DNA of 64,000 bases from Streptomyces phaeofaciens (GCF_014648915.1 NZ_BMSA01000014.1:1-64000); one strand, 5' to 3'. Counted from the first letter of the stretch, positions 44,236-53,464 are shown. Notes: generated by a model not told the origin, from the letters alone. Numbers and translations are program-made.

Positions 44236-44640
44236 GTGAGGCTGGTACGCGACCGGGGGTTCGGCGAGGTGGATCTCACCGCTTCGGCGGACGAACTCGG
44301 TGCCCTGGCACGGTCGGTGGCCGAGGGCGAGGGGCTGCTCGGGTGCGCGTCCCCGGCGGGCGCCGACGAGCCGGCCGGGGTCGAGGCGCTGGCGGGGGTC
44401 GAGGTGCGGAAGTCCCCGGGCCCCGGCGTCCACATCCGCCTGGACCGCGCGCGGCAGATCCTCGTGATCAGCGGTGACGCAGCATCCAGGGGCGTGCTCG
44501 CGGACAACCTGCGGGACATGGCCGAGGCCGAGGACGGCGGCCATCTGCACGTCGACCACTTCCCCGACCACCCCTACCTCGCCGAGGGGTCGGTACCGCT
44601 GGTGGTCAACAGCCCGCACGGCGGCATGCCCGCCCGATGA
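44236..44640 (+). CDS. Imm32-like small protein
   Basis: A 134-residue soluble protein from GTG 44236 (GAGGAG upstream). The C-terminal half (GVHIRLDRARQILVISGDAAS, then LADNLRDMAE, HLHVDHFPDHPYLAEGSVPLVVN) follows the pattern of the immunity protein 32 family, found next to polymorphic toxins. It is convergent with, and 24 bases from, the last gene of the WXG/protease operon. The two could form a toxin-immunity neighbourhood, but strand and spacing do not show co-regulation. The family call is from pattern memory. Confidence 0.5.
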   Translation: MRLVRDRGFGEVDLTASADELGALARSVAEGEGLLGCASPAGADEPAGVEALAGVEVRKSPGPGVHIRLDRARQILVISGDAASRGVLADNLRDMAEAEDGGHLHVDHFPDHPYLAEGSVPLVVNSPHGGMPAR

Positions 44641-44664
44641 CCTCCACCGGGTCCCCCGGTCGCC

Positions 44665-45048
44665 TCAGCCGCGGGTCCGCTGGCGCACTTCCATGATCGT
44701 CGCGACCGAGCGGAGCCAGCGTGCGGCCGTGTCGCCCGCCTCCGGACCCGGGGCCACGGACGCCGCCGCCTCGAGCCACTCCCGGACGAGCGCCGCCGCC
44801 GGGGGGCGGGGCAGGGGCTCGGGCAGGGCCGCCGCGTGCGCCGGACCGCCCGCGCGAACCGTGTCCGCCAGGTACGCCACCGAGCGCGGCTCGGTGCCGG
44901 CCCGGTCCAGCAGGACCGCCGCGCCCACCGCGCCGTCGCCGAAGAGGGACGTGCGCAGGGGGCCGGGGGCGGCGGTGAGGCCGTAGCGGAGGAGGGCGGC
45001 GATGTCGAGACCGGCCAGTTCGTCGTCGGTACGCGGAGTGGTGTCCAT
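44665..45048 (-). CDS. small hypothetical protein, last gene of the protease-effector operon
   Basis: A 127-residue protein of Ala/Leu/Arg-rich helical character with no recognised domain. It starts 3 bases after the stop of the chagasin-like lipoprotein gene, so it is the fourth gene of the operon WXG-effector-lipoprotein-this. Proteins of this kind at the end of T7SS effector operons are often chaperones or immunity proteins, but I have no direct support for either. Confidence 0.5.
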   Translation of the reverse strand: MDTTPRTDDELAGLDIAALLRYGLTAAPGPLRTSLFGDGAVGAAVLLDRAGTEPRSVAYLADTVRAGGPAHAAALPEPLPRPPAAALVREWLEAAASVAPGPEAGDTAARWLRSVATIMEVRQRTRG

Positions 45049-45051
45049 GCC

Positions 45052-45519
45052 TCAGCCCACCGTGACCTTGTAGGTGATCCGCTCCGGCTCGGTCGGGGTG
45101 AGGCCGGAACCGGTCGGCGCGGGCTGCGGGGTGCCGTTCCCGGTGTCGCAGCTGCTGGTGAGCGTGCAGTGCAGCAGCACGATCTCGGTGCTGCCCTTGC
45201 CCGTGGCCTCGAAGGTGAAGGTGAGGCTGCCGCTCGCGCCCGGCATCACCTCGCCGTCGGAGTCCGTGTCGGTCTGCCGGTCCCGGCCCTCGGCGCGGAC
45301 CACGGAGGTGTCCGGCCCGGGGTCGACCAGGTACCAGTGCGAGCGGGTGGAGGCGTTCTCGCCGTCCATGGTGAGGGTGAAGCGTTCACCCACGCTCGCC
45401 GTGACGGTGGTGTCCCCGGTGGGATGGCCGGTGGGTTCGTCGTCGCCGGATCCGCACCCGGCCGCCAGCGTCAGCAGCGCGGCCGCGCCGAACGCGCCGA
45501 ACGTCCTACTCCGGGACAT
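45052..45519 (-). CDS. chagasin (I42)-like lipoprotein, probable protease inhibitor
   Basis: A 155-residue lipoprotein from ATG 45519; the start overlaps the end of the effector gene by 14 bases (GTG 45546 and ATG 45534 are alternatives). Signal peptide residues 1-21 end AAGC with Cys22. The mature domain resembles chagasin-type inhibitors of papain-like enzymes: an NASTRSHW loop in place of NPTTG-x-x-W, then PGASGSLTFTFEATGKG in place of the GxGG-loop and strand, with LLHC where RPW is expected. Its gene directly follows that of a papain-like Cys/His/Asn protein, so it may be its immunity inhibitor on the outer face of the membrane. Confidence 0.65.
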   Translation of the reverse strand: MSRSRTFGAFGAAALLTLAAGCGSGDDEPTGHPTGDTTVTASVGERFTLTMDGENASTRSHWYLVDPGPDTSVVRAEGRDRQTDTDSDGEVMPGASGSLTFTFEATGKGSTEIVLLHCTLTSSCDTGNGTPQPAPTGSGLTPTEPERITYKVTVG

Positions 45520-47089
45520 AGACCTGGTACGCATTGTTGAGTTCACCGTTCGAAGCCTTGCCCATGTTGCCGTTGATGAAGTCGTCCTCGCTGACCCACG
45601 TGGTCGTGCCCCAGGGGTTGTAGATCTGGAGCTTGTCGCCGTCCTGACCGATGATCATCATCGCGTGGGCGCCCTTGTCGTCGGAGACGTCGACCGGGAC
45701 CGGCTTGCCCTCGGCGACCGCCTTCTCGACGTCGTCGAGGACGGCCCTGCGGTCGTCGGCGCTGTCGAGGTCGTGGCGGCGGTAGTCGTCGCCGGTGACG
45801 CTGCCGAGGGTGGAGTCGGCGATGCGCTCCTGCCCCTCCTGGCCCATCCCGGTCCAGTTGTCGCCGCCCTCGCCCTCCAGGTGCAGCCGGTGCTGTTCGG
45901 CGACCAGGCGCTGTTTGAACGCCGCGGCGTCGTCCTCCTGTCCGCTGGGGCCACCGGTCAGGTCGAGGGCGTAGAGCGGGTCGAGCATGGCGCGGGCGTT
46001 GACGGTGGAGGAGGCCACGCAGGTGCCCTCGGCGCCGTTGCCGCCCTGGACCCACAGCTGGTTGTGGAATTGGACGTAGTCCTTGTTGTTGCTGGAGCCG
46101 TCCTGGGCGAGGCCCTCGTCGTCCATGCTGTCCTCGGCGGTGACCACCGGGGTCAGGTGCCGGCGCAGCCACTCGGGGTCCTTGCCCGCGATCTTGCCCT
46201 GGAAGTCCTCGATCTCCTTGACGCTGTGGCCGGCGGCCAGCGCCTTCATCAGGTAGGCCCGCTCCTCGGGGCTGCCCGCCTGCGCCAGCATGCGTTCCAT
46301 CGACGCCTCGTCGGCGTTGTTCAGCCGGTCCATGCGCTGTCCGGCGCGTGCCAGGTCGCTGGCGCTGAGGATCTCGTTCAGCTCGGTGGGGGTGTTCGCG
46401 GCGCCGGTGTCGGCGAGCATCAGCTTGTCGACGGCGGTCAGTTCGCTGGTGTCCATCTTTCCGGCGCGCGCCTCGGCCGCCCACTTGTCGAGGTCACGGA
46501 CCGCGACACGGACGGCGTCCTCGGCGCAGACGGCGGCGCCGTGCATCTGCTCGACACCGTCGGCGGCGACGGAGCGGGCGGCGAGCCGCGTGGCCTCCTC
46601 GCCGTCGTCCTCGTGCCAGTCGTCGAAGAAGCCGTCCCGGCCGCCGAGGGTGGTCTTCGCCTGCCGCATCTTCGCTCGGCCGTCGGCGTCCCGCTTGTGC
46701 GCGTCGGCGAGCGCGTCGGCCAGCGTCAGCAGCACCGTCGCGCCGCCCGCGAAGGCCTCGCCCATCTGGAGGACGGCCCGGTTGGCTGCGGACACCACGT
46801 CCGACGCGAGCACGCTGGTGTCGCCGACCCAGGCCTCGGGCAGGCCCTTGCGGGCCACCCGCTCCACGCGGTCGTACACCTCGCCGACGTCGTCGACCTG
46901 GTCGCGGTAGCGCTTGCCCAGCGACTCCAGTGTCCCCGGGTCACCCTTCGGGGCGTCCACCGAGAGCGCGCTGTCGATCATGTCCAGCAGGTCGTTCTTG
47001 CTGCCGGCCCCGGGGATCTTCTCGCAGAGCCCCGCCAGCCAGGCACGCCGGCCCGCCGGGGAGTCCACGGGTCGCAGAAAACCCGTCAT
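45506..47089 (-). CDS. WXG-type effector with C-terminal papain-like cysteine peptidase domain
   Basis: A 527-residue protein without a signal peptide. Residues 55-200 are helical with a W87-x-G89 turn (EAWVGD), as in WXG/LXG-type T7SS substrates; the middle is a helical spacer. The C-terminal domain (about 335-527) has the papain order: Gln344/349 region, Cys357 (AEGTCVASS), His475 (KGAHAMMIIGQD) and Asn491 (IYNPWGTTTW). Downstream genes encode a chagasin-like lipoprotein and an unknown protein; upstream is a WXG100-like gene. I infer a secreted protease effector; no secretion machinery gene is in the window. It could instead be an intracellular peptidase. Confidence 0.75.
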   Translation of the reverse strand: MTGFLRPVDSPAGRRAWLAGLCEKIPGAGSKNDLLDMIDSALSVDAPKGDPGTLESLGKRYRDQVDDVGEVYDRVERVARKGLPEAWVGDTSVLASDVVSAANRAVLQMGEAFAGGATVLLTLADALADAHKRDADGRAKMRQAKTTLGGRDGFFDDWHEDDGEEATRLAARSVAADGVEQMHGAAVCAEDAVRVAVRDLDKWAAEARAGKMDTSELTAVDKLMLADTGAANTPTELNEILSASDLARAGQRMDRLNNADEASMERMLAQAGSPEERAYLMKALAAGHSVKEIEDFQGKIAGKDPEWLRRHLTPVVTAEDSMDDEGLAQDGSSNNKDYVQFHNQLWVQGGNGAEGTCVASSTVNARAMLDPLYALDLTGGPSGQEDDAAAFKQRLVAEQHRLHLEGEGGDNWTGMGQEGQERIADSTLGSVTGDDYRRHDLDSADDRRAVLDDVEKAVAEGKPVPVDVSDDKGAHAMMIIGQDGDKLQIYNPWGTTTWVSEDDFINGNMGKASNGELNNAYQVYVPE

Positions 47090-47138
47090 CGCCTTGTTCC
47101 GCCCCGTCCTCTTGTCCTGTTCCTCTCCCGGCCGGTGC

Positions 47139-47513
47139 TCAGTAGCTCGACAGGACCGAGGGGCGCTCGGCCTTCGCCGGCATCGTGCTCATCCGGCCCT
47201 CGCCGACGGCGATGCTGTTCACGCCGGTCTCCACCAGGCCGTCGCTGCCGGTGTAGGCGCCCTTCGCGAGGTGCACCTTCTGGGCGAGTTCGTGCAGCGC
47301 CGACTCCAGGGTGCGGGCCTCCGCCTCCCAGGCGGCGATGAACGCGTTGACGGCCGTCGCGGCGTCGGTGCCGCCGAGGGTGTCCGAGGTGTAGCAGGTC
47401 GCCGCCGCGACGGCCGTGCGGACCTTCCCCATGTCGTCGCCGGCGCCGTAGAGCTCCTTGGCCTGGCCGGACATGCCGGATTTCTTGATCTTGTAGCCGT
47501 CCGATGAGGCCAT
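47139..47513 (-). CDS. WXG100/ESAT-6-like protein
   Basis: A 124-residue, mostly helical protein starting ATG 47513. Two long helices (about 20-45 and 52-85) with W62 between, followed by Y87-TGS-D91, which fits the YxxxD/E type VII export signal. In WXG100 pairs the motif is on one partner. It lies 49 bases upstream of the effector-like gene on the same strand and is the first gene of the operon. A GGGGGAAAG site precedes the start. Confidence 0.7.
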   Translation of the reverse strand: MASSDGYKIKKSGMSGQAKELYGAGDDMGKVRTAVAAATCYTSDTLGGTDAATAVNAFIAAWEAEARTLESALHELAQKVHLAKGAYTGSDGLVETGVNSIAVGEGRMSTMPAKAERPSVLSSY

Positions 47514-47653
47514 CGACTTTCCCCCGTATGTCTGTCGTCGATCTCGACCGGGGAGGCTAACACGCCAACAAGGGCCCCACATGGCCGGATCACACACCTC
47601 GCACAGACTTCGCACACGGCGGGCGGCCGCCGTCGGGGCTCCCCAGGGGCTCC

Positions 47654-48481
47654 CTAGGGGGTCGCCAGGTCCGCGACCACCGCCGCGTGGTCCGACGGCC
47701 AGACCCCGTCCACGGGTCCGTGTCCGGCCCGCCGTACCGCCCGCACATGGCCCTCGCCCACCGGTCCGGGCGGCCCCACATGGATGTAGTCGATACGGGC
47801 GGGAGGCTCCAGGAGGCGGGCGGCGTAAGGGTTTTCGGGCGTCCAGGTGACGAAGGGGGCGGCCGGGTCGGCGTACTCCCAGGCGTCGCGGAAGACCAGG
47901 CCGGGTACGGCCGACGGGGTCTTGCAGCCGCCGAACAGCCGGATCTCGTCGGAGTCCGGACGGGCGTTGAAGTCGCCGGTGACGACCGCCGGGAACGGGG
48001 TGCCACCGCGGCGGTCGGCCACGAACTCCGCGAGTGCGGTGACCTGTTCGCGGCGGACGGCGACGGCACCGAGCGCGGAGGTGAGGTGGGTGGTGAAGAA
48101 CGGGACGTCGTACGCCGGGGCGGCCAGCCGGGCGTAGAGCGCGAGGCGGCCGTCGGCGAGGTCGGCGGGGGCGGGCAGCAGCAGCGTCTCCTGCTCGGTC
48201 ACCGGCCAGCGGCTGAGGACGGCGTTGCCGATGTCGACGGGGCCGTCGGCGGCGTCCGGGAGCCGACGGCGCCAGCGTTCGGGGGCCGGGGAGGGCGACC
48301 AGGCCCAGTGCAGACCGAGTTCGCCGGCGAGCCACCCGGCGAGGTTCTCCCCGCCGGCCGCCCACACCTCCTGGAGGCCGACCACGTCGGGCCGCAGCTC
48401 GCGCAGGACCGACAGGATCGCCTTCTGCCGGGCCTCCCACGGGCCGAAGCGCCACCAAAGGTTCCAGGTCACCACTCGCAC
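47654..48481 (-). CDS. endonuclease/exonuclease/phosphatase (EEP) family protein
   Basis: A 275-residue protein of the DNase I-like EEP fold: VVTWNLWW at the N-terminus, GLQEVW (catalytic Glu), the GDFNARPDS segment near 175 and the C-terminal WPSDHAAVVADL (catalytic Asp-His). Substrates in the family include nucleic acids and phospholipid or inositol phosphates; none can be chosen here. GTG 48481 was selected as the first codon fitting the domain. It is divergent from the deazaflavin-type reductase gene. Confidence 0.85.
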   Translation of the reverse strand: MRVVTWNLWWRFGPWEARQKAILSVLRELRPDVVGLQEVWAAGGENLAGWLAGELGLHWAWSPSPAPERWRRRLPDAADGPVDIGNAVLSRWPVTEQETLLLPAPADLADGRLALYARLAAPAYDVPFFTTHLTSALGAVAVRREQVTALAEFVADRRGGTPFPAVVTGDFNARPDSDEIRLFGGCKTPSAVPGLVFRDAWEYADPAAPFVTWTPENPYAARLLEPPARIDYIHVGPPGPVGEGHVRAVRRAGHGPVDGVWPSDHAAVVADLATP

Positions 48482-48561
48482 GCCCAGCCACCCGCCCTCG
48501 TCGCACCGGTGTCGGGGACCATTGAAGCAACAGTGCCTCGCGCGAAGGAGCCCCACGGACG

Positions 48562-48969
48562 ATGTCCCGGCCGCCCACCGACCTCCGCTTCCGCGCGACG
48601 ACCGCCTTCCAGCGGTACGTCGCCAACCCGCTCCTGCGCCGCCTGCCGTTCCACACGGTCCTGGAGACCACCGGCCGCGTCTCGGGCCTGCCCCGGCGCA
48701 CCCCACTGGGCGGCCGCCGGGTCGGCGACACCTTCTGGCTGGTCTCCGAGTTCGGCGAGCGGTCCCAGTACGTCCGGAACATCCTGGCCGACCCCCGGGT
48801 GCGGGTCCGTCTGCGCGGCCGCTGGTACACGGGCACGGCCCACCCGCTCCCCGACGACGACCCGGTCGCCCGTCTGCGCACCCTCCCCCGCGTCAACAGC
48901 ACGGGCGTACGGGCCCTGGGCACGAACCTGCTGACGATACGGGTGGACCTGGACGGCGACGGGGCCTGA
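48562..48969 (+). CDS. deazaflavin (F420)-dependent nitroreductase-like protein
   Basis: A 135-residue split-barrel protein of the Ddn/FDOR-A type: LLRRLPFHTVLETTGRVSGLPRRTPLGGR is its N-terminal signature, followed by FWLVSEFGERSQYVRNI. Members use reduced coenzyme F420 to reduce quinones or nitro compounds. It is one of four probable F420 enzymes near fbiC in this window. AAGGAG lies 11 bases before ATG 48562. Confidence 0.88.
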   Translation: MSRPPTDLRFRATTAFQRYVANPLLRRLPFHTVLETTGRVSGLPRRTPLGGRRVGDTFWLVSEFGERSQYVRNILADPRVRVRLRGRWYTGTAHPLPDDDPVARLRTLPRVNSTGVRALGTNLLTIRVDLDGDGA

Positions 48970-49036
48970 CACGGGGTGCCGCGCCAGGCCCGTGAACGAG
49001 GCGCCGAGGTGCCGAGATGTCGTGGTGGACGGCTTG

Positions 49037-50500
49037 TCAGCCCGGCCAGACGATCGCCTGCACCTCGCTGTACGCGTGCAGGGCGTAGGAGCCGACGTCC
49101 CGGCCGACGCCGCTCCTCTTGAAGCCGCCGAAGGGGGCTTCCATGTTGCGGGCGACGGTGTTGACGCCGACTCCGCCGGCCCGCAGGCGACGGGCGGTGC
49201 GGAAGGCGCGGGCGACGTCGCCGGACCAGACGTAGTCGATGAGGCCGTAGTCGCTGTCGTTGGCGAGGGCGACGCCCTCGTCCTCGTCGTCGAAGGGGAC
49301 CACCGTCACCACCGGGCCGAAGATCTCCTCCCGGGCGACGCGCATGTCGTTGGTGCAGTCGGCGAGGAGCGTGGGGGCGACGTAGAAACCCCGCTCCGGC
49401 GACGGGCGTTCGCCGCCCGCGACCACCACCGCGCCTTCCTTGCGGCCGAGTTCGACGTAGGACTCCACCCGGTCCCGGTGCGCGGCGGAGATGACCGGCC
49501 CGACGACGGTGTCCGGCCCGCGCGGATCGCCGACCTTCAACCGGCGTGCGTAGGAGGCCAGTTGGTCGACCAGGCGCTCGTACACCCCGCGCTGGGCCAG
49601 CACCCGGGTGGGCGCGGTGCAGATCTGGCCGCTGTAGAAGGAGAAAGTGGTGCCGATGCCCGCCACCGCCGACGCGAGGTCCGCGTCGTCGAAGACGACC
49701 GCCGCCCCCTTCCCGCCCAGCTCCATCAGCTGGCGTTTCATGCCCCGCCCGCACACCTCGGCGATGCGCTGCCCGACGGCCGTCGAGCCCGTGAAGCTCA
49801 CCATGTCCACGTCCGGTGAGTCCACGGCCGCCTCGCCGACCTCCACGGCCCGCCCGGAGACGACGTTCACCACGCCGCGCGGCACGCCCGCCGCCTGGAG
49901 CGCCTCCGCCATCCGGTAGACGGAGAGGGGGTCCTGCGGGGCCGGCTTCACGACCACCGTGTTGCCCATGGCGAGCGCGGGGGCGATCTTCCCGGCGGGG
50001 TTCGCCCAGGGGTTGTTGTACGAGGTGATGCAGGTGACGACCCCGACGGGCTGACGGACGGCCAGCGCGCCCATCACCCCGGCCCTGCCCATCGGCCCGG
50101 CCTCGTTGATCTGCGGCGGGATCGCCCACTCGGCCGGCTCCACCCGCGCGTACCGCCGGAAGCGGGCCGCGCCCACCCCGACCTGCATCGCGCGCGCGGT
50201 CCCGGTCGTCGCCCCGGTCTCGGCGCGGGCGAGTGCCGCGTACGGCTCCAGCTGCCCGCGGATGAGGTCCGCGGCCCGGCCGAGCACCGCCGCCCGCTCC
50301 TCCGGGGGCGTGCGCGACCACGGCCCGAAGGCCTCGCGGGCCGCGGCGCAGGCCTCACGCACCTGGTCCGGCGAGGCCTCCGGTGCCTGTCCGACGGTCT
50401 CCTCGGTCGCCGGGTCGGTGACCGCGTAGTGGCCGCGGTCCGGCTCGACCCACGCCCCACCGACGAACAGCCGCTGCCCGTCATCCGTTCGGGAGCTCAC
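49037..50500 (-). CDS. aldehyde dehydrogenase
   Basis: A 487-residue NAD(P)-dependent aldehyde dehydrogenase. Landmarks are ITSYNNPWANPAGKIAPALAMGN (partly quoted), LGGKGAAVVFDDADL (catalytic Glu/Gly segment altered to LGGKG) and the nucleophile Cys294 in SFYSGQICTAP. It oxidises aldehydes to acids. Its ATG is inside the end of the amidohydrolase gene (4-base overlap, ATGA), so it is the last gene of a probable operon that starts with the LLM gene controlled by the TGACG operator at 53501. Confidence 0.9.
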   Translation of the reverse strand: MSSRTDDGQRLFVGGAWVEPDRGHYAVTDPATEETVGQAPEASPDQVREACAAAREAFGPWSRTPPEERAAVLGRAADLIRGQLEPYAALARAETGATTGTARAMQVGVGAARFRRYARVEPAEWAIPPQINEAGPMGRAGVMGALAVRQPVGVVTCITSYNNPWANPAGKIAPALAMGNTVVVKPAPQDPLSVYRMAEALQAAGVPRGVVNVVSGRAVEVGEAAVDSPDVDMVSFTGSTAVGQRIAEVCGRGMKRQLMELGGKGAAVVFDDADLASAVAGIGTTFSFYSGQICTAPTRVLAQRGVYERLVDQLASYARRLKVGDPRGPDTVVGPVISAAHRDRVESYVELGRKEGAVVVAGGERPSPERGFYVAPTLLADCTNDMRVAREEIFGPVVTVVPFDDEDEGVALANDSDYGLIDYVWSGDVARAFRTARRLRAGGVGVNTVARNMEAPFGGFKRSGVGRDVGSYALHAYSEVQAIVWPG

Positions 50501-52227
50501 CGGGTGCTCACCGTCCTGGTGTCCCGGCCGGAGCGCAGGACGCGCCCCGGGACCGCGCCGGTCACCACGTCGTCGCGGATCGCCGCCACCCCGTTGACCC
50601 AGACCGCGCGCACCCCGATCGCCCGGGAGTCCAGCCGCGGACTGTCACCCGGCAGGTCGTGCACCAGGGTGGCCTTGTCCGCGTCGATCCGCTCCGGGTC
50701 GAACAGGACGAGGTCGGCATGGAAGCCCTCCTGGATCCGGCCCCGCTCCCGCAGTCCGAAGAGCCGTGCCGGATCGTCGGTCAGCATCTTCACCGCCTGC
50801 TCCAGCCCGACCAGCTTCCGGCCGCGCAGACAGTCCCCGAGGAACCGGGTGGTGTACGGGGCTCCGCACATGCGGTCCAGGTGGGCGCCGGCGTCGGAGC
50901 CGCCGAGCAGGACGTCCTCGTGACCCCAGGTCTCCGCGCGCAGCGCCCAGGAGGCGGGGTCGTTGTCGGTGGGCATGGGCCACAGCACCGTGCGGAGGTC
51001 GTCCTCGGCGCAGATCTCCACCAGGCAGGTGAAGGGGTCCAGGCCGCGTTCGGCGGCGATGTCGCGGACGACCCGCCCGGTGAGCCCCTCGTTGGCCGCG
51101 CTGTAGGTGTCGCCGATGACGTACCGCCCGAAGTTGGTGAGCCGCCGGAAGACGCCGGCCTCCTTCGAGGCGGCCCGGCGGAGCATCTCGGCGCGCACCC
51201 GCGCGTCCCGCAGCCGTGCGATCCGTTCGGGGACGGGCAGTGCGAGGATCTCGCCCCAGCCCGGGATCAGGTTCAGCGCGCAGAACGTGCCCAGGGACAT
51301 GTTCATCGGCGTGAGGATCGGCATGGTCAGCGCCACGACCCGGCCGCCCGCCTTGCGGGCCCGCTCGCTCGCCGTCAGCTGCCGCGGCACCCGCTCCGGT
51401 ACGGCCGCGTCGACCGTGAGGACGTTCCAGTTCAGGGGGCGTCCGGCGGCCGCGCTCATCTCCACGAACAGATCGATCTCGGCATCGCTGAACTGGTCCA
51501 GGCAGCCGGCGACGATCGCCTCGATCTGGGTGCCCTCGTGCTCCCCGACGGCCCGGGACAGGGCGATCAGCTCCTTCGGCCGGGCGTGCCGGGAGGCGAC
51601 CGGCCGGCCGTCGCCGTCGGAGTGGGTGGACGACTGGGTGGTGGAGAACCCCCAGGCGCCCGCGTCCATCGCCTCGTGCAGCAGCCGGACGATCTCGGCG
51701 AGCTGCTTCGAGGTGGGCTGCCCGCCGACCGCGTCCGGGCCCATCACGTACCGCCGCAGCGCGCAGTGTCCGACCATGAAGCCCGCGTTGACGGCGATCC
51801 GTCCTTCGAGGGCGTCCAGGTACTCGCCGAAGGAGCTCCAGCTCCAGGGCGCCCCCTCCTCCAGGGCGACCAGGGACATGCCCTCCACCTTGGACATCAT
51901 GCGGCGGGTGTAGTCGGCGTCCTGGGGGCGGTCCGGGTGGAGCGGCGCGAGGGTGAACCCGCAGTTCCCGCCCGCGACCGTGGTCACCCCGTGGTTCAGG
52001 GACGGGGTGGCGTACGGGTCCCAGAAGAGCTGGGCGTCGTAGTGGGTGTGCGGGTCGACGAAACCGGGGGCGAGGACGAGCCCGGCGGCGTCCTCGGCGG
52101 TGCGGGATTCCTCGTGGATCGTCCCGACGACGGCGATACGGCCGTCCCGGATGCCGACGTCGGCGACGAAGGCGGGCACCCCGGTCCCGTCGACGACGGT
52201 CGCACCCTTGATGACGTGATCGAGCAT
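50497..52227 (-). CDS. amidohydrolase, N-acyl-D-amino-acid deacylase-like
   Basis: A 576-residue metal-dependent hydrolase of the D-aminoacylase type: composite domain start DHVIKGATVVDGTGVPAF, HxH ligand pair in PGFVDPHTHYDAQLFWDP, and later GHCALRRYVMG and GGSDAGAHLDRM. Substrates in the family are N-acyl-D-amino acids, hydantoins or related amides. ATG 52227 follows GAGGAGGGG. It precedes and overlaps the aldehyde dehydrogenase gene, and the LLM gene at 52346 is 118 bases upstream on the same strand. Confidence 0.88.
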   Translation of the reverse strand: MLDHVIKGATVVDGTGVPAFVADVGIRDGRIAVVGTIHEESRTAEDAAGLVLAPGFVDPHTHYDAQLFWDPYATPSLNHGVTTVAGGNCGFTLAPLHPDRPQDADYTRRMMSKVEGMSLVALEEGAPWSWSSFGEYLDALEGRIAVNAGFMVGHCALRRYVMGPDAVGGQPTSKQLAEIVRLLHEAMDAGAWGFSTTQSSTHSDGDGRPVASRHARPKELIALSRAVGEHEGTQIEAIVAGCLDQFSDAEIDLFVEMSAAAGRPLNWNVLTVDAAVPERVPRQLTASERARKAGGRVVALTMPILTPMNMSLGTFCALNLIPGWGEILALPVPERIARLRDARVRAEMLRRAASKEAGVFRRLTNFGRYVIGDTYSAANEGLTGRVVRDIAAERGLDPFTCLVEICAEDDLRTVLWPMPTDNDPASWALRAETWGHEDVLLGGSDAGAHLDRMCGAPYTTRFLGDCLRGRKLVGLEQAVKMLTDDPARLFGLRERGRIQEGFHADLVLFDPERIDADKATLVHDLPGDSPRLDSRAIGVRAVWVNGVAAIRDDVVTGAVPGRVLRSGRDTRTVSTR

Positions 52228-52345
52228 GGGTCCCCTCCTCGAGGTGCGTGGAGCCTGACTGCCCGGGGGCGCGGGGCTGTATCGACATGCGGCTCCGCCG
52301 CGTGAGCGCGACCAGCCACAGCACACCCGCGCCCGCCGGCGGTGA

Positions 52346-53464
52346 TCACACGGCAGCCCGGAACCGCGACGTCCGGTGGACCGGATCCGTGTCGATCTTC
52401 GGAATCACGTGCTCCCCGATCAGCCGGATCGTCTGGAGGGTCTCCTCCTTCGGCACCCCCACGGGCAGTCCGAACGACAGCTGGTCCGCCCCCGCCTGTT
52501 CCCACCGCTTGCACTGCCGCAGCACCTCGTCCGGGTCCCCGCAGATCAGCAGTTCCTCCTCCACCAGGAGTTCGACGAACTCCGGGGTGTACTCGGGCAG
52601 CGTCTCCGGCCAGACGGGGAAGCCCTCGGGCCGCGGGAAGGTGTCGTGGTAGCGGAACACCAGGGACGGCAGATAGTGCAGCCCGCCGTTCACGGCGATC
52701 CGGATCGCCTCGTCGTGCGTGGGCGCGCAGATCGCCGTCGTCGTCACCATCACGTTGTCGTTGACGAAGTCCCCGATCGGCTCCGCGTTCACGATCGCCG
52801 TCTTGTACTGCTCGAGGACCCATTCCATGTCGGCGACCTTCTGGATGCTGAAGCCCAGCACCCCGAGGCCCTTGCGCGCCGCCATCGCGTACGACGGCGG
52901 CGACCCGGCGGCGTACCACATCGCCGGGTGCGACTTCCCGTACGGCTTGGGCAGGATCTTGCGCGGCGGGAGCTGCCAGTGCTTGCCCTGGAAGCCGGGG
53001 TACTCGTCCTGCGTCCACATCTTGGGGAACTCGGCGATCGTCTCCTCCCAGATCTCCTTCGTGTAGTTCATGTCGGTGATGCCCGGGAGGAAGCCGAGGA
53101 TCTCGTGGGAGCCGGCGCCGCGCCCGCTGCCGAACTCGAAGCGGTTGGCGCTGAGGTGGTCGAGCATGGCGACCTTCTCGGCCACCTTCACCGGGTGGTT
53201 GACCTGGGCGAGCGGGTTGAAGATGCCCGAGCCCAGGTGGATGCGTTCCGTCGCGTGTGCCAGGTAGCCCAGGAACACGTCGTTGGCGGAGAGGTGGGAG
53301 TACTCCTCCAGGAAGTGGTGCTCGGACGCCCAGGCGTACTTGAAGCCCGACCTGTCCGCCTGGATGACGTACTCGGTCTCCTCCATCAGCGCCTTGTGCT
53401 CGGCGAGCGGATCGGTCTCGGCACGTTTGCCCACGTATCCCTGCACGAAGAGCCCGAATTCCAC
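52346..53464 (-). CDS. LLM-class flavin-dependent oxidoreductase
   Basis: A 372-residue luciferase-like TIM-barrel monooxygenase: MEFGLFVQGYV, EHHFLEEYSH, FEFGSGRGAG and MWYAAGSPPSY are characteristic of the bacterial luciferase superfamily. Substrate unknown. It has the CTGACG-N3-CGTCAG operator 37 bases before its ATG and is probably the first gene of an operon with the amidohydrolase and aldehyde dehydrogenase. Flavin or F420 as cofactor are both possible. Confidence 0.88.
   Translation of the reverse strand: MEFGLFVQGYVGKRAETDPLAEHKALMEETEYVIQADRSGFKYAWASEHHFLEEYSHLSANDVFLGYLAHATERIHLGSGIFNPLAQVNHPVKVAEKVAMLDHLSANRFEFGSGRGAGSHEILGFLPGITDMNYTKEIWEETIAEFPKMWTQDEYPGFQGKHWQLPPRKILPKPYGKSHPAMWYAAGSPPSYAMAARKGLGVLGFSIQKVADMEWVLEQYKTAIVNAEPIGDFVNDNVMVTTTAICAPTHDEAIRIAVNGGLHYLPSLVFRYHDTFPRPEGFPVWPETLPEYTPEFVELLVEEELLICGDPDEVLRQCKRWEQAGADQLSFGLPVGVPKEETLQTIRLIGEHVIPKIDTDPVHRTSRFRAAV

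Noticed and set aside
47139..47513. Looking for T7SS machinery genes (EccC-type ATPase and others) to support the effector reading
   Set aside because: None are present anywhere in the window; the reading rests on the effector-like proteins only.
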